NCBI GenBank assembly: GCA_025057975.1
Contig: JANWUV010000006.1
Location: 62,001 to 126,000, forward strand
Reading direction: 5' to 3'
Length of the DNA: 64,000 bases
Source of the DNA: Chloracidobacterium sp.
Lineage (GTDB): Bacteria > Acidobacteriota > Blastocatellia > Chloracidobacteriales > Chloracidobacteriaceae
Shown: positions 27,034 through 34,683 of the stretch, in pieces
Layout of the letters: every line of letters starts with the position of its first letter
Numbering within the stretch: position 1 is the first letter of the stretch
Translations under genes and position numbers: made by a program
Notes under the pieces: generated by a model
Database searches by the model: none
Told to the model about the DNA's origin: nothing
Seen by the model: only the letters and a program-made list of their open reading frames with translations

Positions 27034-27812
27034 CACCGTCCACGACCTGTTTTCCTGTTTTCCTTGCTCTGGCGGATGAAGGCGTGGCGCATCCGCATCC
27101 GTGGCTCGTTGAACAAATCCATCACTTGACGGGCCTGTCCGACAAGGAGCTGCCCGGTCACGTCATTATGCTGCTCATCGCCGCCGTCATTTGCGTGGTC
27201 GGCTGCAAACTGCTGGTCGGCAAGCCTTCCGTGGACAAACCGAGCTTCGGGCAGCAGATCGTTGAAATCATCGTTCTGCAAGTGCGTGACATGGTGGAGC
27301 AGGCTACTGGGACGTACGGCTTCAAGTATCTGAGCTACCTGCTGCCGCTAGCCGCGCTCATTTTGACCTCGAACCTGATGGGACTTTTCCCCTTGTTCGA
27401 GTCGCCGACGGCCAACTTCAACGTCACACTGGCGCTCGGACTGATGACGTTCATCTACTACATGTTTATGGGCTTTGCGCAGCAAGGCCTCAGCTACCTG
27501 AAGCACTTCACGGGCGGGCTAACAGCCGGGCTGATGGCGATCATGGGCGGCATCATTTTCGTCTTTGAAATGTTCAGCAACGCCATTCGCCCGGTGACCC
27601 TCGCCCTGCGCCTCATGATCAACATGTTTGTGGACGAACAACTTGGCGTCGCGTTCGGGACAATCTACAAAATTCTGCTTCCGGTGTTTCCTATGCTGCT
27701 GGGAACGTTCGTCGCCGTGGTGCAGACGTTTATTTTTGTTCAGCTGGCGATCATCTACTTGAGTGAAACCGTGCCGCATGACGGCCATGGTGATGAACAC
27801 GCTCACGCCTGA
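27030..27812 (+). CDS. atpB: F0F1 ATP synthase subunit a
   Basis: The 260-residue polytopic protein is the proton-channel subunit. The essential arginine lies in the conserved helix NAIRPVTLALRLMINMF, and the late helix FVAVVQTFIFVQLAIIYLSE is also typical. Length and helix pattern are normal. It overlaps the atpI-like gene by 4 bases (ATGA-type coupling). The C-terminus is His-rich. Confidence 0.95.
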   Translation: MTPSTTCFPVFLALADEGVAHPHPWLVEQIHHLTGLSDKELPGHVIMLLIAAVICVVGCKLLVGKPSVDKPSFGQQIVEIIVLQVRDMVEQATGTYGFKYLSYLLPLAALILTSNLMGLFPLFESPTANFNVTLALGLMTFIYYMFMGFAQQGLSYLKHFTGGLTAGLMAIMGGIIFVFEMFSNAIRPVTLALRLMINMFVDEQLGVAFGTIYKILLPVFPMLLGTFVAVVQTFIFVQLAIIYLSETVPHDGHGDEHAHA

Positions 27813-28051
27813 CGGTCGCTGGCGGCGCGCCACGCTAAAGGCGTTTTTGATTGCAATGTCATCCGGTCAGGCTTTTTCCTTGGCGCCACGTCTTAGCCCT
27901 CGTGTGCGCATTCGCTTTTTCGCGTGTTGCTGGAACGCTGCGCGCCCAACGTAGCAGGCTGCAATCCCGGACACGCGGCACTCATTGGCGTTAACGAGTG
28001 CGGGCCGGGCGCCGTAACCTCGCCACTTCTCACCTCTCTGGAGACACGCAC
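27813..28051. other. Gap between atpB and atpE with a small hairpin
   Basis: 239 bases without a gene. GCACTC and GAGTGC near 27978-28000 form a short stem-loop. It may slow or separate transcription so that the c subunit, needed in more copies, is expressed differently. No strong promoter was identified. Confidence 0.35.
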
Positions 28052-28357
28052 ATGATGAAAAAACTTTTCCTGAAAACCTTGGCTACGGCGTCGTTCTTGA
28101 TGGCGATGTCATTTCCGGCGCTGGCCGCCGATGGCACAGGCGGCGGCACGTACAAGATCACGCTTGGCGCACTGGCCGTTGGCATCGCCGCCGTCGGCTG
28201 CGGGTTGGGTGACGGTAATGCCATTGCTGCCGCCTGCGAAGGTACGGCACGCAATCCGGGCGCCGGTCAGCGTATCTTTACGACCATGCTCATTGGTATG
28301 GTGCTCATCGAAACACTGGTGCTGTTTACCTTCTTGGCCGCCTTTCTCGGTTTCTAA
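28052..28357 (+). CDS. atpE: F0F1 ATP synthase subunit c
   Basis: The 101-residue proteolipid has the two-helix hairpin: LGALAVGIAAVGCGLGDG with the loop EGTARNPGAGQ, then LIGMVLIETLVLFTFL with the ion-binding Glu. No Gln is present at the first-helix position used by Na+-type rings, so protons are the likely ion. The N-terminus looks like a cleavable signal peptide (KKLFLKTLATASFLMAMSFPALA), making it about 20 residues longer than average. A GGAG lies upstream of the ATG. Subunits b, delta and F1 are not in the window. Confidence 0.95.
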   Translation: MMKKLFLKTLATASFLMAMSFPALAADGTGGGTYKITLGALAVGIAAVGCGLGDGNAIAAACEGTARNPGAGQRIFTTMLIGMVLIETLVLFTFLAAFLGF

Positions 28358-28384
28358 GCCGCAAGGCAATGTCAATCGTTCCGC

Positions 28385-28420
28385 CCGCCGTTGGCCGCCA
28401 ACGGCGGACGGTCTTTTTTT
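28385..28420 (+). terminator. Rho-independent terminator after atpE
   Basis: A perfect 10-bp stem CCGCCGTTGG/CCAACGGCGG (28385-28394, 28398-28407) with a 3-base loop is followed by a run of seven T. It ends the atp transcript and isolates cspA. Confidence 0.93.
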
Positions 28421-28441
28421 GTTTTGCGACTTACAAACGTA

Positions 28442-28470
28442 TTGACGTGTACGTTTTCAACCGTTACCTT
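28442..28470 (+). promoter_or_regulatory. Possible cspA promoter
   Basis: TTGACG (28442-28447), a 17-base spacer, and TACCTT (28465-28470) resemble a sigma-70 promoter. It would give a 5' leader of about 150 bases before the cspA start, in line with long structured leaders known for cold-shock genes. Confidence 0.4.
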
Positions 28471-28629
28471 CAGCCTCACCTCACACACAACCTGCCTGCC
28501 GCTGACTGAATCCGGCCGCCGTCACCCAGTCGTTGAAGCGCGAAGTGCGCCAGCGGCGAGAGTTGTGAGGCGGCGCGAGTTGCTCAACCGCGTATCGTCA
28601 ACTGTATTTCTTTCGGGAGGAAGTCCCCG

Positions 28630-28839
28630 ATGTCGCGTACCACCGGCAGGGTCAAATGGTTCAACAACAGTAAGGGTTATGGATTTATTGAAAATCCAGG
28701 CGGCAATGACGTCTTTGTTCACTACTCGGCCATCAAAGAGGACGGCTACAAGTCGCTCAGCGAGGGCCAGATCGTTGAGTATGAGATTGTGAACGGACCC
28801 AAGGGGCCACAGGCGGAAAACGTCGTCAAGATGACCTAA
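28630..28839 (+). CDS. Cold-shock protein, CspA family
   Basis: The 69-residue protein is a single OB-fold cold-shock domain with RNP1 KGYGFIE and RNP2 DVFVHYSAI, plus [13 protein letters not shown] at the start. It binds single-stranded RNA and DNA and melts secondary structure. GGGAGG upstream fits the ATG. It stands alone between two terminators. Confidence 0.97.
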   Translation: MSRTTGRVKWFNNSKGYGFIENPGGNDVFVHYSAIKEDGYKSLSEGQIVEYEIVNGPKGPQAENVVKMT

Positions 28840-28873
28840 GCTACAAAACCTCCGCGTCCTCCTCAGTTTTGAG

Positions 28874-28904
28874 GCCTTGCAGGGCAATCTGCAAGGCATT
28901 TTTT
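28874..28904 (+). terminator. Rho-independent terminator after cspA
   Basis: GCCTTGCAG/CTGCAAGGC, a perfect 9-bp stem with a 6-base loop (28874-28897), is followed by ATTTTTT about 35 bases after the cspA stop. Confidence 0.93.
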
Positions 28905-28997
28905 CGGCCCTTGCATGCCGGTGCTTTTTGGTTTTGGTGTTCCGTGAAGTCGTGCCAAGATAGCGCCGCGTCGGGCACTTTGTCCCAAGGATGAGCG

Positions 28998-29465
28998 TTG
29001 CGTGTGCGTACTGTGGACGTTCTAGAAGGTCGGGTGACGATTCAGGCGACGCCGGAAGCCATTTTCCCATACCTTGTTGAACCGCACCTGCTGCCGTTGT
29101 GGTCGCCGACGGAGGCGCGCGTTACGCGCATCGGCCGTAAAAAACACGGCGTCGGGGCGAAGCTGCGGGTCGAGTTTGTGGCGCACGGCCTCGACCCAGT
29201 GGAGTACGAGATTATCCATCAGGAAGCGACTCGTCTGGTCAGTCGCTTCGTGGGAGCTATGTCAGGTGAAGACATCTGGACGCTTATCCCGCGCGGCAAG
29301 CGGACGGACGTTCACAACCGAATGGTCTTTTACGAGCCGGATTTTCTGACGCTGGTGGGGTGGAAGGCCGTTGGGCGCTTGATTGCCGAACGCGACGTAC
29401 GAAACAAAATGCCGTTGCTTAAGCAAGCGGTTGAAAAACGGTGGCGGCCGGCGGGAGACGCCTAA
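28998..29465 (+). CDS. SRPBCC-family (START/Bet v1-like) protein
   Basis: The 155-residue protein begins with a strand followed by IQATPEAIFPYLVEPHLLPLW, the usual opening of polyketide-cyclase/SRPBCC ligand-binding domains, and ends in an amphipathic helix RNKMPLLKQAVEKRW. Such proteins bind hydrophobic ligands. Ligand unknown. The probable start is TTG at 28998 with AAGGA 7 bases before it; no ATG fits as well. Confidence 0.75.
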   Translation: MRVRTVDVLEGRVTIQATPEAIFPYLVEPHLLPLWSPTEARVTRIGRKKHGVGAKLRVEFVAHGLDPVEYEIIHQEATRLVSRFVGAMSGEDIWTLIPRGKRTDVHNRMVFYEPDFLTLVGWKAVGRLIAERDVRNKMPLLKQAVEKRWRPAGDA

Positions 29466-29527
29466 GCGTGTGAACGCTTGCTGCACGCTTCGCTTCGCGA
29501 TTTCAGTCGGAAGGGGGCTTTGGTCGT

Positions 29528-30589
29528 ATGGCCGACACGGACGGATCGCTTGAAACACGGGAAACGGTGGCGGCGCCTGCCGGCAAACCCAAACGAGTCC
29601 CGGAGCTGGTGCGTCCGCCGATTCTGCTGGCGCAGACGCAAGCAATTGTCAAACGCATCGAGGCGCAGATTGGCGAGACGTTCTTAGTGTACTGGAACTC
29701 GCCTGGCGGGTCGGTTTGCCAGAATGATGTCGTTGGGTTTTACGAGTTGCTGCGGGGTATTGGCAAGCAGGATCGAGTGACGCTGTTCATCAAGTCGGAC
29801 GGCGGCGACGGTACGGCGTCGCTGCGGATTGTGCATCTTCTGCGTCAGTTTGCCGCGCACGTCACGGTCGCCGTGCCGTTAGCCTGTTTGTCGGCGGCGA
29901 CGATGATTGCGCTGGGCGCGGATGAAATCTTGATGGGGCCGCTGGCGCACCTGTCGGCGGTGGACACGGCGCTGACGCACGATCTGTCGCCCATTGACAA
30001 AGACAACCTGCGCGTGCGCGTCAGCCCCGACGAACTCAACCGCATTCTGACTCTATGGCGACAGGAATCGCGTGGGGAAACAAAGAACCCCTACGAAGAG
30101 ATTTTCAAATACGTCCATCCGCTGGTGATTGGCGCAGTTGACCGAGCCAGTTCGCTTTCCATGCGGTTGTGTACAGAGATTCTGTCGTACCATATGGACG
30201 ACATGGAGAAGGCTAAGGCGATTAGCCATACGCTCAACGCGGAGTATCCATCGCACATTTATCCCATCACCTTGCGCGAAGCACAGCGCATTGGCCTCAA
30301 TGCCCGCGAACTTGATCCCGAACTCAATGATCTGCTTATCGAACTCAACGAGATATATTCCGAAATGGGGCAAAAAGCCATCACCGATTTTGACGAGCAG
30401 AACTACCACGACAACGGCATCCTCAACATTCTCGAATGCCGAACAAGCCAGATTTTTTACCAGAACGACACCGACTGGCATTACATGCTCAACGAGCGCC
30501 GGTGGATTCGGCTCAACGACAACAGTTCGTGGCGCAAAGCTGAGTTGGTCAACGGCGAAGTCGTACAGAGCGTGTTCCACATTCGCTGA
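29528..30589 (+). CDS. ClpP-fold serine protease, serine dehydrogenase proteinase family
   Basis: The 353-residue protein matches the SDH proteinase (SppA/ClpP-like crotonase-fold) family. FLVYWNSPGGSVCQNDVV and LFIKSDGGDGTASLRIVHLLR resemble the oxyanion region, and PLACLSAATMIALGADEILM carries the likely catalytic serine in place of the ClpP GxSxA motif. A C-terminal helical part (about residues 240-353) is specific to this protein. There is no signal peptide, so it is probably cytoplasmic. GGAAGGGGG precedes the ATG. Substrate unknown. Confidence 0.82.
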   Translation: MADTDGSLETRETVAAPAGKPKRVPELVRPPILLAQTQAIVKRIEAQIGETFLVYWNSPGGSVCQNDVVGFYELLRGIGKQDRVTLFIKSDGGDGTASLRIVHLLRQFAAHVTVAVPLACLSAATMIALGADEILMGPLAHLSAVDTALTHDLSPIDKDNLRVRVSPDELNRILTLWRQESRGETKNPYEEIFKYVHPLVIGAVDRASSLSMRLCTEILSYHMDDMEKAKAISHTLNAEYPSHIYPITLREAQRIGLNARELDPELNDLLIELNEIYSEMGQKAITDFDEQNYHDNGILNILECRTSQIFYQNDTDWHYMLNERRWIRLNDNSSWRKAELVNGEVVQSVFHIR

Positions 30590-30838
30590 GCACGCCGCCA
30601 TGGGCGCACAGGTTTTTCCAAGCTAAGTGAGCCGACCCAGACTGCTTTCCCGCTTGGGCGGGCGACGCATCCGCTTAGCGTGAACCGCATCAATGGGTTT
30701 GGGTGGCCGTTACCATTCTGCCGTTACAATGCGCTTCATGCATGCCGGCTTTTCGGGCCATGCGCTGGTGACTTGGGCCATACAGCCGCTGGTCGCCTGC
30801 CCGCCACTGGCAGGGAGGGGCCTATGCTGCCCGCCTGT
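30590..30838. other. Gap between convergent genes, no gene recognised
   Basis: 249 bases. A weak CCCGC/GCGGG hairpin occurs near 30650 without a T tract. No RNA gene seen. Confidence 0.5.
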
Positions 30839-31840
30839 TTAGCCCGGCGTGTGCGCGGCGTTGACAAGCAAAAGCTTGCCGAGGACGCTGCGGCTTTCAA
30901 GCAGCCGGTGCGCCGCCGCCGCTTCCGCCAGCGGAAAGGTGTGCGCGATTGGGACGGTAAACGCGCCTTCCGCCACACGCGCTAGAATCGCCTCAAGGTC
31001 GGCGCGCGCTTCCGGGTAGCGCCCGGCCGCCATCAGGTTGCCCAACTGAAAGCCGTAAATCCGGGCGTTTTTCGGATAAAAATCCCGCACGTTGATGAGT
31101 GACGGCTCTAGCGTCACATTCGCCAAAGCCGCAACGCGCCCGAACGGGGCTAACACCTTGAGGCCATCGGCGAAGGTTTGTCCGCCAACGGTGTCAAGAA
31201 ACGCCGTTACGCCCCGGCCATTGGTGATGTCCCGGACGGCTTCCACAAGGTCAAGTTCGGCGTAGTTGACCGTCACGTTTGCGCCGAGTCGCGCAGCAAA
31301 GGCGAGTTTCTCCGCCGTGCTCGCCGCCGCGATAACCTGCGCGCCGACCTTCCGCGCCAACTGAACCGCCGCCGCGCCGACGCCGCTTGCGGCAGCTGGG
31401 ACGAGCAGCGTGTCGTCGGGACGCAGGTCAATGAGGCGATGCAGGCAGTACCACGCCGTCAGCCAGTTGACCGGCAGCGCGGCGGCGGTTGTTGTGGCGA
31501 CTAATTCAGGGACGGTGGTGACTTCGGATTCATGCACGACGGCTTCAGTGACGTAGAGGCCGGTACGGTTGCCGAAAATGACCACGCGGCTGCCAACTGG
31601 GAATGCCGCCGATTGTGATTCCAGCACGACGCCGGCCGCTTCAAGACCCGGCCGCGCTGGCGGACGTACGCCGTGGTAGGCTCCGGTGCGCAGCAGGATG
31701 TCGGCCCGGTTGACGCCGATGGCTTCCACCGCAACGCGCAGCATACCGGGCGCAAGGCTGGGTGTTTCTTCGGTGACAAGGCGGAGCACATCAGGGCCGC
31801 CAAAGGTTGCAACAAGGATGGCCTGCCGCAGCGAGGACAT
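30839..31840 (-). CDS. Zinc-independent MDR oxidoreductase, quinone-reductase type
   Basis: The 333-residue protein has the MDR fold: an N-terminal catalytic domain with GVNRADILLRTGAY and RPGLEAAGVV, a Rossmann part with AAASGVGAAAVQLARKVGAQVIA and a later FLDTVGGQTF. Cysteine/His zinc ligands of alcohol dehydrogenases are missing, as in NADPH:quinone oxidoreductases. It likely reduces quinones or enones with NADPH. Divergent from the next gene. Confidence 0.88.
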   Translation of the reverse strand: MSSLRQAILVATFGGPDVLRLVTEETPSLAPGMLRVAVEAIGVNRADILLRTGAYHGVRPPARPGLEAAGVVLESQSAAFPVGSRVVIFGNRTGLYVTEAVVHESEVTTVPELVATTTAAALPVNWLTAWYCLHRLIDLRPDDTLLVPAAASGVGAAAVQLARKVGAQVIAAASTAEKLAFAARLGANVTVNYAELDLVEAVRDITNGRGVTAFLDTVGGQTFADGLKVLAPFGRVAALANVTLEPSLINVRDFYPKNARIYGFQLGNLMAAGRYPEARADLEAILARVAEGAFTVPIAHTFPLAEAAAAHRLLESRSVLGKLLLVNAAHTPG

Positions 31841-32074
31841 ACGAACGTCGAGGAGTGCCTTTCGTGAGATGGTGAAGTTGATGCGTCAAGTGTGCGCCGT
31901 CGTACAACCATGCCATTGCTGAGCCGAGCTTGACCACCCAGCGGGCGGCACGGGGCGCTCCTTACCCCGTCCGGTCGGCGTCGGGTAAGCCGAATTGCGC
32001 GGCGACGCCTGACGGGTGAAGATGCGCGTCTCCCTCCTTGCGCCATCCCTGTGCAGCCTTTGCATCACTGTTCT

Positions 32075-33172
32075 ATGACGAACCAAACGGCTTTGTCGGC
32101 GGCGGGGCGCGCCTACCAAGATTTTCGCCTCTGGAGCGGCATCGGCTCGATTGGCTGGAACCTGCTGTTTTTCACCGTCTTCGTATTGGCCGGTCTGCAT
32201 GTCGCCTTGTTTCAGGCGCTGGGTGTTGAAGGCCGTTCGTCGCTGTGGACGGCGGCGTTCGGCTATGGGGTTTTCTACGCCGTTCACGCCGCGTTGAACT
32301 TCCCCTTTGAGTTGCTGACCGGTTGGGCGGCCGAACGCAGCTTCGGTATGACGCGCCGTACGCTACGGCAATGGCTGACAGCGTACCTGATTGGCGTCGG
32401 CGGTCAGGGCATCATGTTTGTTTTGGGACTGACCGCGCTCTGGCGACTGCGTGAATGGCTGCCGACGGATTGGGAGTGGGCGGCGGCCGGCGTCGTTGCG
32501 GTTGGGTCTTTGGCGCTGGCCTTCTTGCAGCCTTTTCTGCTGCCACCTGTCGTCCGTCTCCGTCCCTTCGACGCTTCTGAAGCGCAGCCTATCCTCACCG
32601 CCCTGCCGGCCGCGCTTAGGGCCGCCTTGCCCAAGACGGCCGTTTTTACCGGCGACGATGATGAAGCTGTCAACGGCGGCCTTGTGGGATGGGGGCCGAC
32701 GACACGCCTGTGGCTAAGCCGAACGACGCTTGAGAAGTTGCGGCCGGAACAGACAGCGTGCCTGCTGGCGCGTGAAATCGGACACCTTAGAACCGGTCAC
32801 CGAACGCTGGGCATCGTTGTTTCAAGTCTTTGGTTGGCTGTCGGCTTGGGTTTCGCGGCGGCGCTGACGGATCAAACGGCGACCGGAAGCCCGGCGGATT
32901 TGCTCGTGACGGCGGTCGCCATGACGTGGTGGAGCTTCGCCGGGCTGTTTGTCCTGCCCGCGCTGGGACGCCGCAGCGTGTTGGCGGCGGACAGGTTCTA
33001 CCTCGACAACGGCGGCGACCCGCAGGTGCTGCGTGAAACCCTGATGACGCTGGCGACGATCAATCGCGCCCAGCCGGACATCGTCGGCGTCAAACAGCAG
33101 GTGTTCCATCCGCTTCCTAGCCTCGACGCTCGTTTGGCGCACATTGAAACCTACCTTGCAGGAGGTCGGTAA
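32075..33172 (+). CDS. Ste24/M48-like membrane protein lacking zinc ligands (probable pseudo-protease)
   Basis: The 365-residue protein has several membrane segments before and after a cytosolic region (near residues 19-40, 58-75, 100-120, 135-160, 245-295), as in CAAX prenyl protease Ste24, with FPFELLTGWAAERSFGMTRRTL matching the family. The active-site helix reads LLAREIGHLRTGH: the first His of HExxH is Arg233. The downstream ExxxD zinc ligand helix reads RRSVLAAD, without the Glu. Two of three zinc ligands are gone, so proteolysis is unlikely. ATG at 32075 preferred to GTG at 32051; neither has a clear ribosome binding site. Confidence 0.8.
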   Translation: MTNQTALSAAGRAYQDFRLWSGIGSIGWNLLFFTVFVLAGLHVALFQALGVEGRSSLWTAAFGYGVFYAVHAALNFPFELLTGWAAERSFGMTRRTLRQWLTAYLIGVGGQGIMFVLGLTALWRLREWLPTDWEWAAAGVVAVGSLALAFLQPFLLPPVVRLRPFDASEAQPILTALPAALRAALPKTAVFTGDDDEAVNGGLVGWGPTTRLWLSRTTLEKLRPEQTACLLAREIGHLRTGHRTLGIVVSSLWLAVGLGFAAALTDQTATGSPADLLVTAVAMTWWSFAGLFVLPALGRRSVLAADRFYLDNGGDPQVLRETLMTLATINRAQPDIVGVKQQVFHPLPSLDARLAHIETYLAGGR

Positions 33173-33315
33173 GCCGATGTTGCCGTTGCCACGACTGACG
33201 TTTTGGCTTTCGATGCCGTGGGGCAATCTCATCGCACGGGCGCTGCACTGCCACGTCGGGAAGCCCCATCTGTGGTTTCTCCCGCCGTCTTGGGTATGAC
33301 GTTGGCAGGGCGGTT

Positions 33316-34683
33316 TTACCTGATTTCCGGTCGGCAAGTCGCCCCTTCTGGGCAAACGACGAAGCCGCCGATGTAAAAAACCGCATCCGGCAGTGACGCG
33401 AACCCGGCCGCACCGTACGGAAACAGCTTGTCGCGGTCCTGGAACAGCGCCACGGAAATTTCATCCGGGCTGTCAGCGGGCGTCACGAGGTGGCTGATTT
33501 TGTTGTCACGGGCAATGATGCGGATGCGATTCCATTTTTGCGCCTCAAGCCGCAGTGGTAGGGGGTCGCTCTGTACAGGCGTTCCCAGCACGCCATCTCG
33601 ATAGAGGTACGTGTCAATCCGGCTTGTTGTCGGCGTTGGGGCTTCCAAGATAAACACATACCCGTTGCGTTCGTCGCGTCCGCGCACCACCCACGCCGCC
33701 CGCCGCCCCTGCGCAATCCGCAGGTCGAAGTTGATTTCGCAACCGCGAAAACCGACATCCTTCGGCAATCCAACGGCGAAGGATGGCCCGCTGACGCGGA
33801 GCAACTGCTGTTCCACCGCCCAGCCGGTCGGCGCGTCCCATTTGTAGAGGTTGGCAAAGTTGTCGGCGAACTCAATGATGGCCTCTAGTTTGGCGCGGAG
33901 AACCGTCGGCTGCTCGGTCGTCACAGTCAGGTCAGTTTCGAACGTCCGGTAGCGTTCAGCCTCGATCCGCAGCCGGTGTGTTTCATCAGGGGAAAGTTGT
34001 TCGATGACCAGTGTGCCGTCGGGTGAAATGTCCCCGCAGTAGACGTCGTCGGCGTAAACGCGCGCCGTCGGCAATGACTCGATGCGGAGAATCGCCTTGG
34101 GCGGCTCGGCGATTTCAACTTTGGCGGCAGTGGCTTCCAAGTTGAGGGTGGCGTCATAAACAACCCGCGCGCCCTGCCTGACCTGTACACGGCGTGTTCC
34201 CGGCGGGCTGATACGCGCTTCCAGTCGCCGGCCATCCAGTCGCCACCGTGTTTCGTCTAAAGGTCGTCCATCCACCAGAACCGTCGGTTTGGGCGTCGGC
34301 CGCAGGCGTAGGTTCGGCAGCGATAAGGTGGCGAAGTTCGGTTTGAGTTCAGCAATGATCGCTTCCGACCGCCCGGCGGCAATCGTGACTTCGCGGGTGA
34401 ACGGCAGGTGGTCGGCGGCGCGTACTTCCAGCCGATAACGGCCGGGGCTTAGTCGTTTCGTGAACTTGGCTTCGGTCAATCGTCCGCCAAGTTGGCCGTT
34501 GAGAAATACTTCACCGGTGGGGGTGTTGGTCGCTAGCACCAGCGTACCGACCGAAGGGGGCCGATACGTCGCCGTCTTCACTTTTTTCTCAATAATCACA
34601 CCAGCGTCTTTCTGGGCCGAGGCGCGCCAACCGCCCGCGCCAACAGCGATGACCAACAAAAGCAAGACGGATCGGCGTTTCAT
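33316..34683 (-). CDS. Exported PEGA-domain protein
   Basis: The 455-residue protein has a signal peptide (MKRRSVLLLLVIAVGAGG...ASA), a PEGA-type repeat (LATNTPTGEVFLNGQLGG, then SPGRYRLEVRAADHLPF), a second PEGA-like stretch (RIESLPTARVYADDVYCGD) and a C-terminal jelly-roll/concanavalin-like domain (about residues 270-455, with FDLRIAQGRRAAWVVRGRDERNGYVF). PEGA domains are surface beta modules often found next to bacterial Ser/Thr kinases. Its start overlaps the stop of the kinase gene by 4 bases, so translation is probably coupled. Confidence 0.82.
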   Translation of the reverse strand: MKRRSVLLLLVIAVGAGGWRASAQKDAGVIIEKKVKTATYRPPSVGTLVLATNTPTGEVFLNGQLGGRLTEAKFTKRLSPGRYRLEVRAADHLPFTREVTIAAGRSEAIIAELKPNFATLSLPNLRLRPTPKPTVLVDGRPLDETRWRLDGRRLEARISPPGTRRVQVRQGARVVYDATLNLEATAAKVEIAEPPKAILRIESLPTARVYADDVYCGDISPDGTLVIEQLSPDETHRLRIEAERYRTFETDLTVTTEQPTVLRAKLEAIIEFADNFANLYKWDAPTGWAVEQQLLRVSGPSFAVGLPKDVGFRGCEINFDLRIAQGRRAAWVVRGRDERNGYVFILEAPTPTTSRIDTYLYRDGVLGTPVQSDPLPLRLEAQKWNRIRIIARDNKISHLVTPADSPDEISVALFQDRDKLFPYGAAGFASLPDAVFYIGGFVVCPEGATCRPEIR

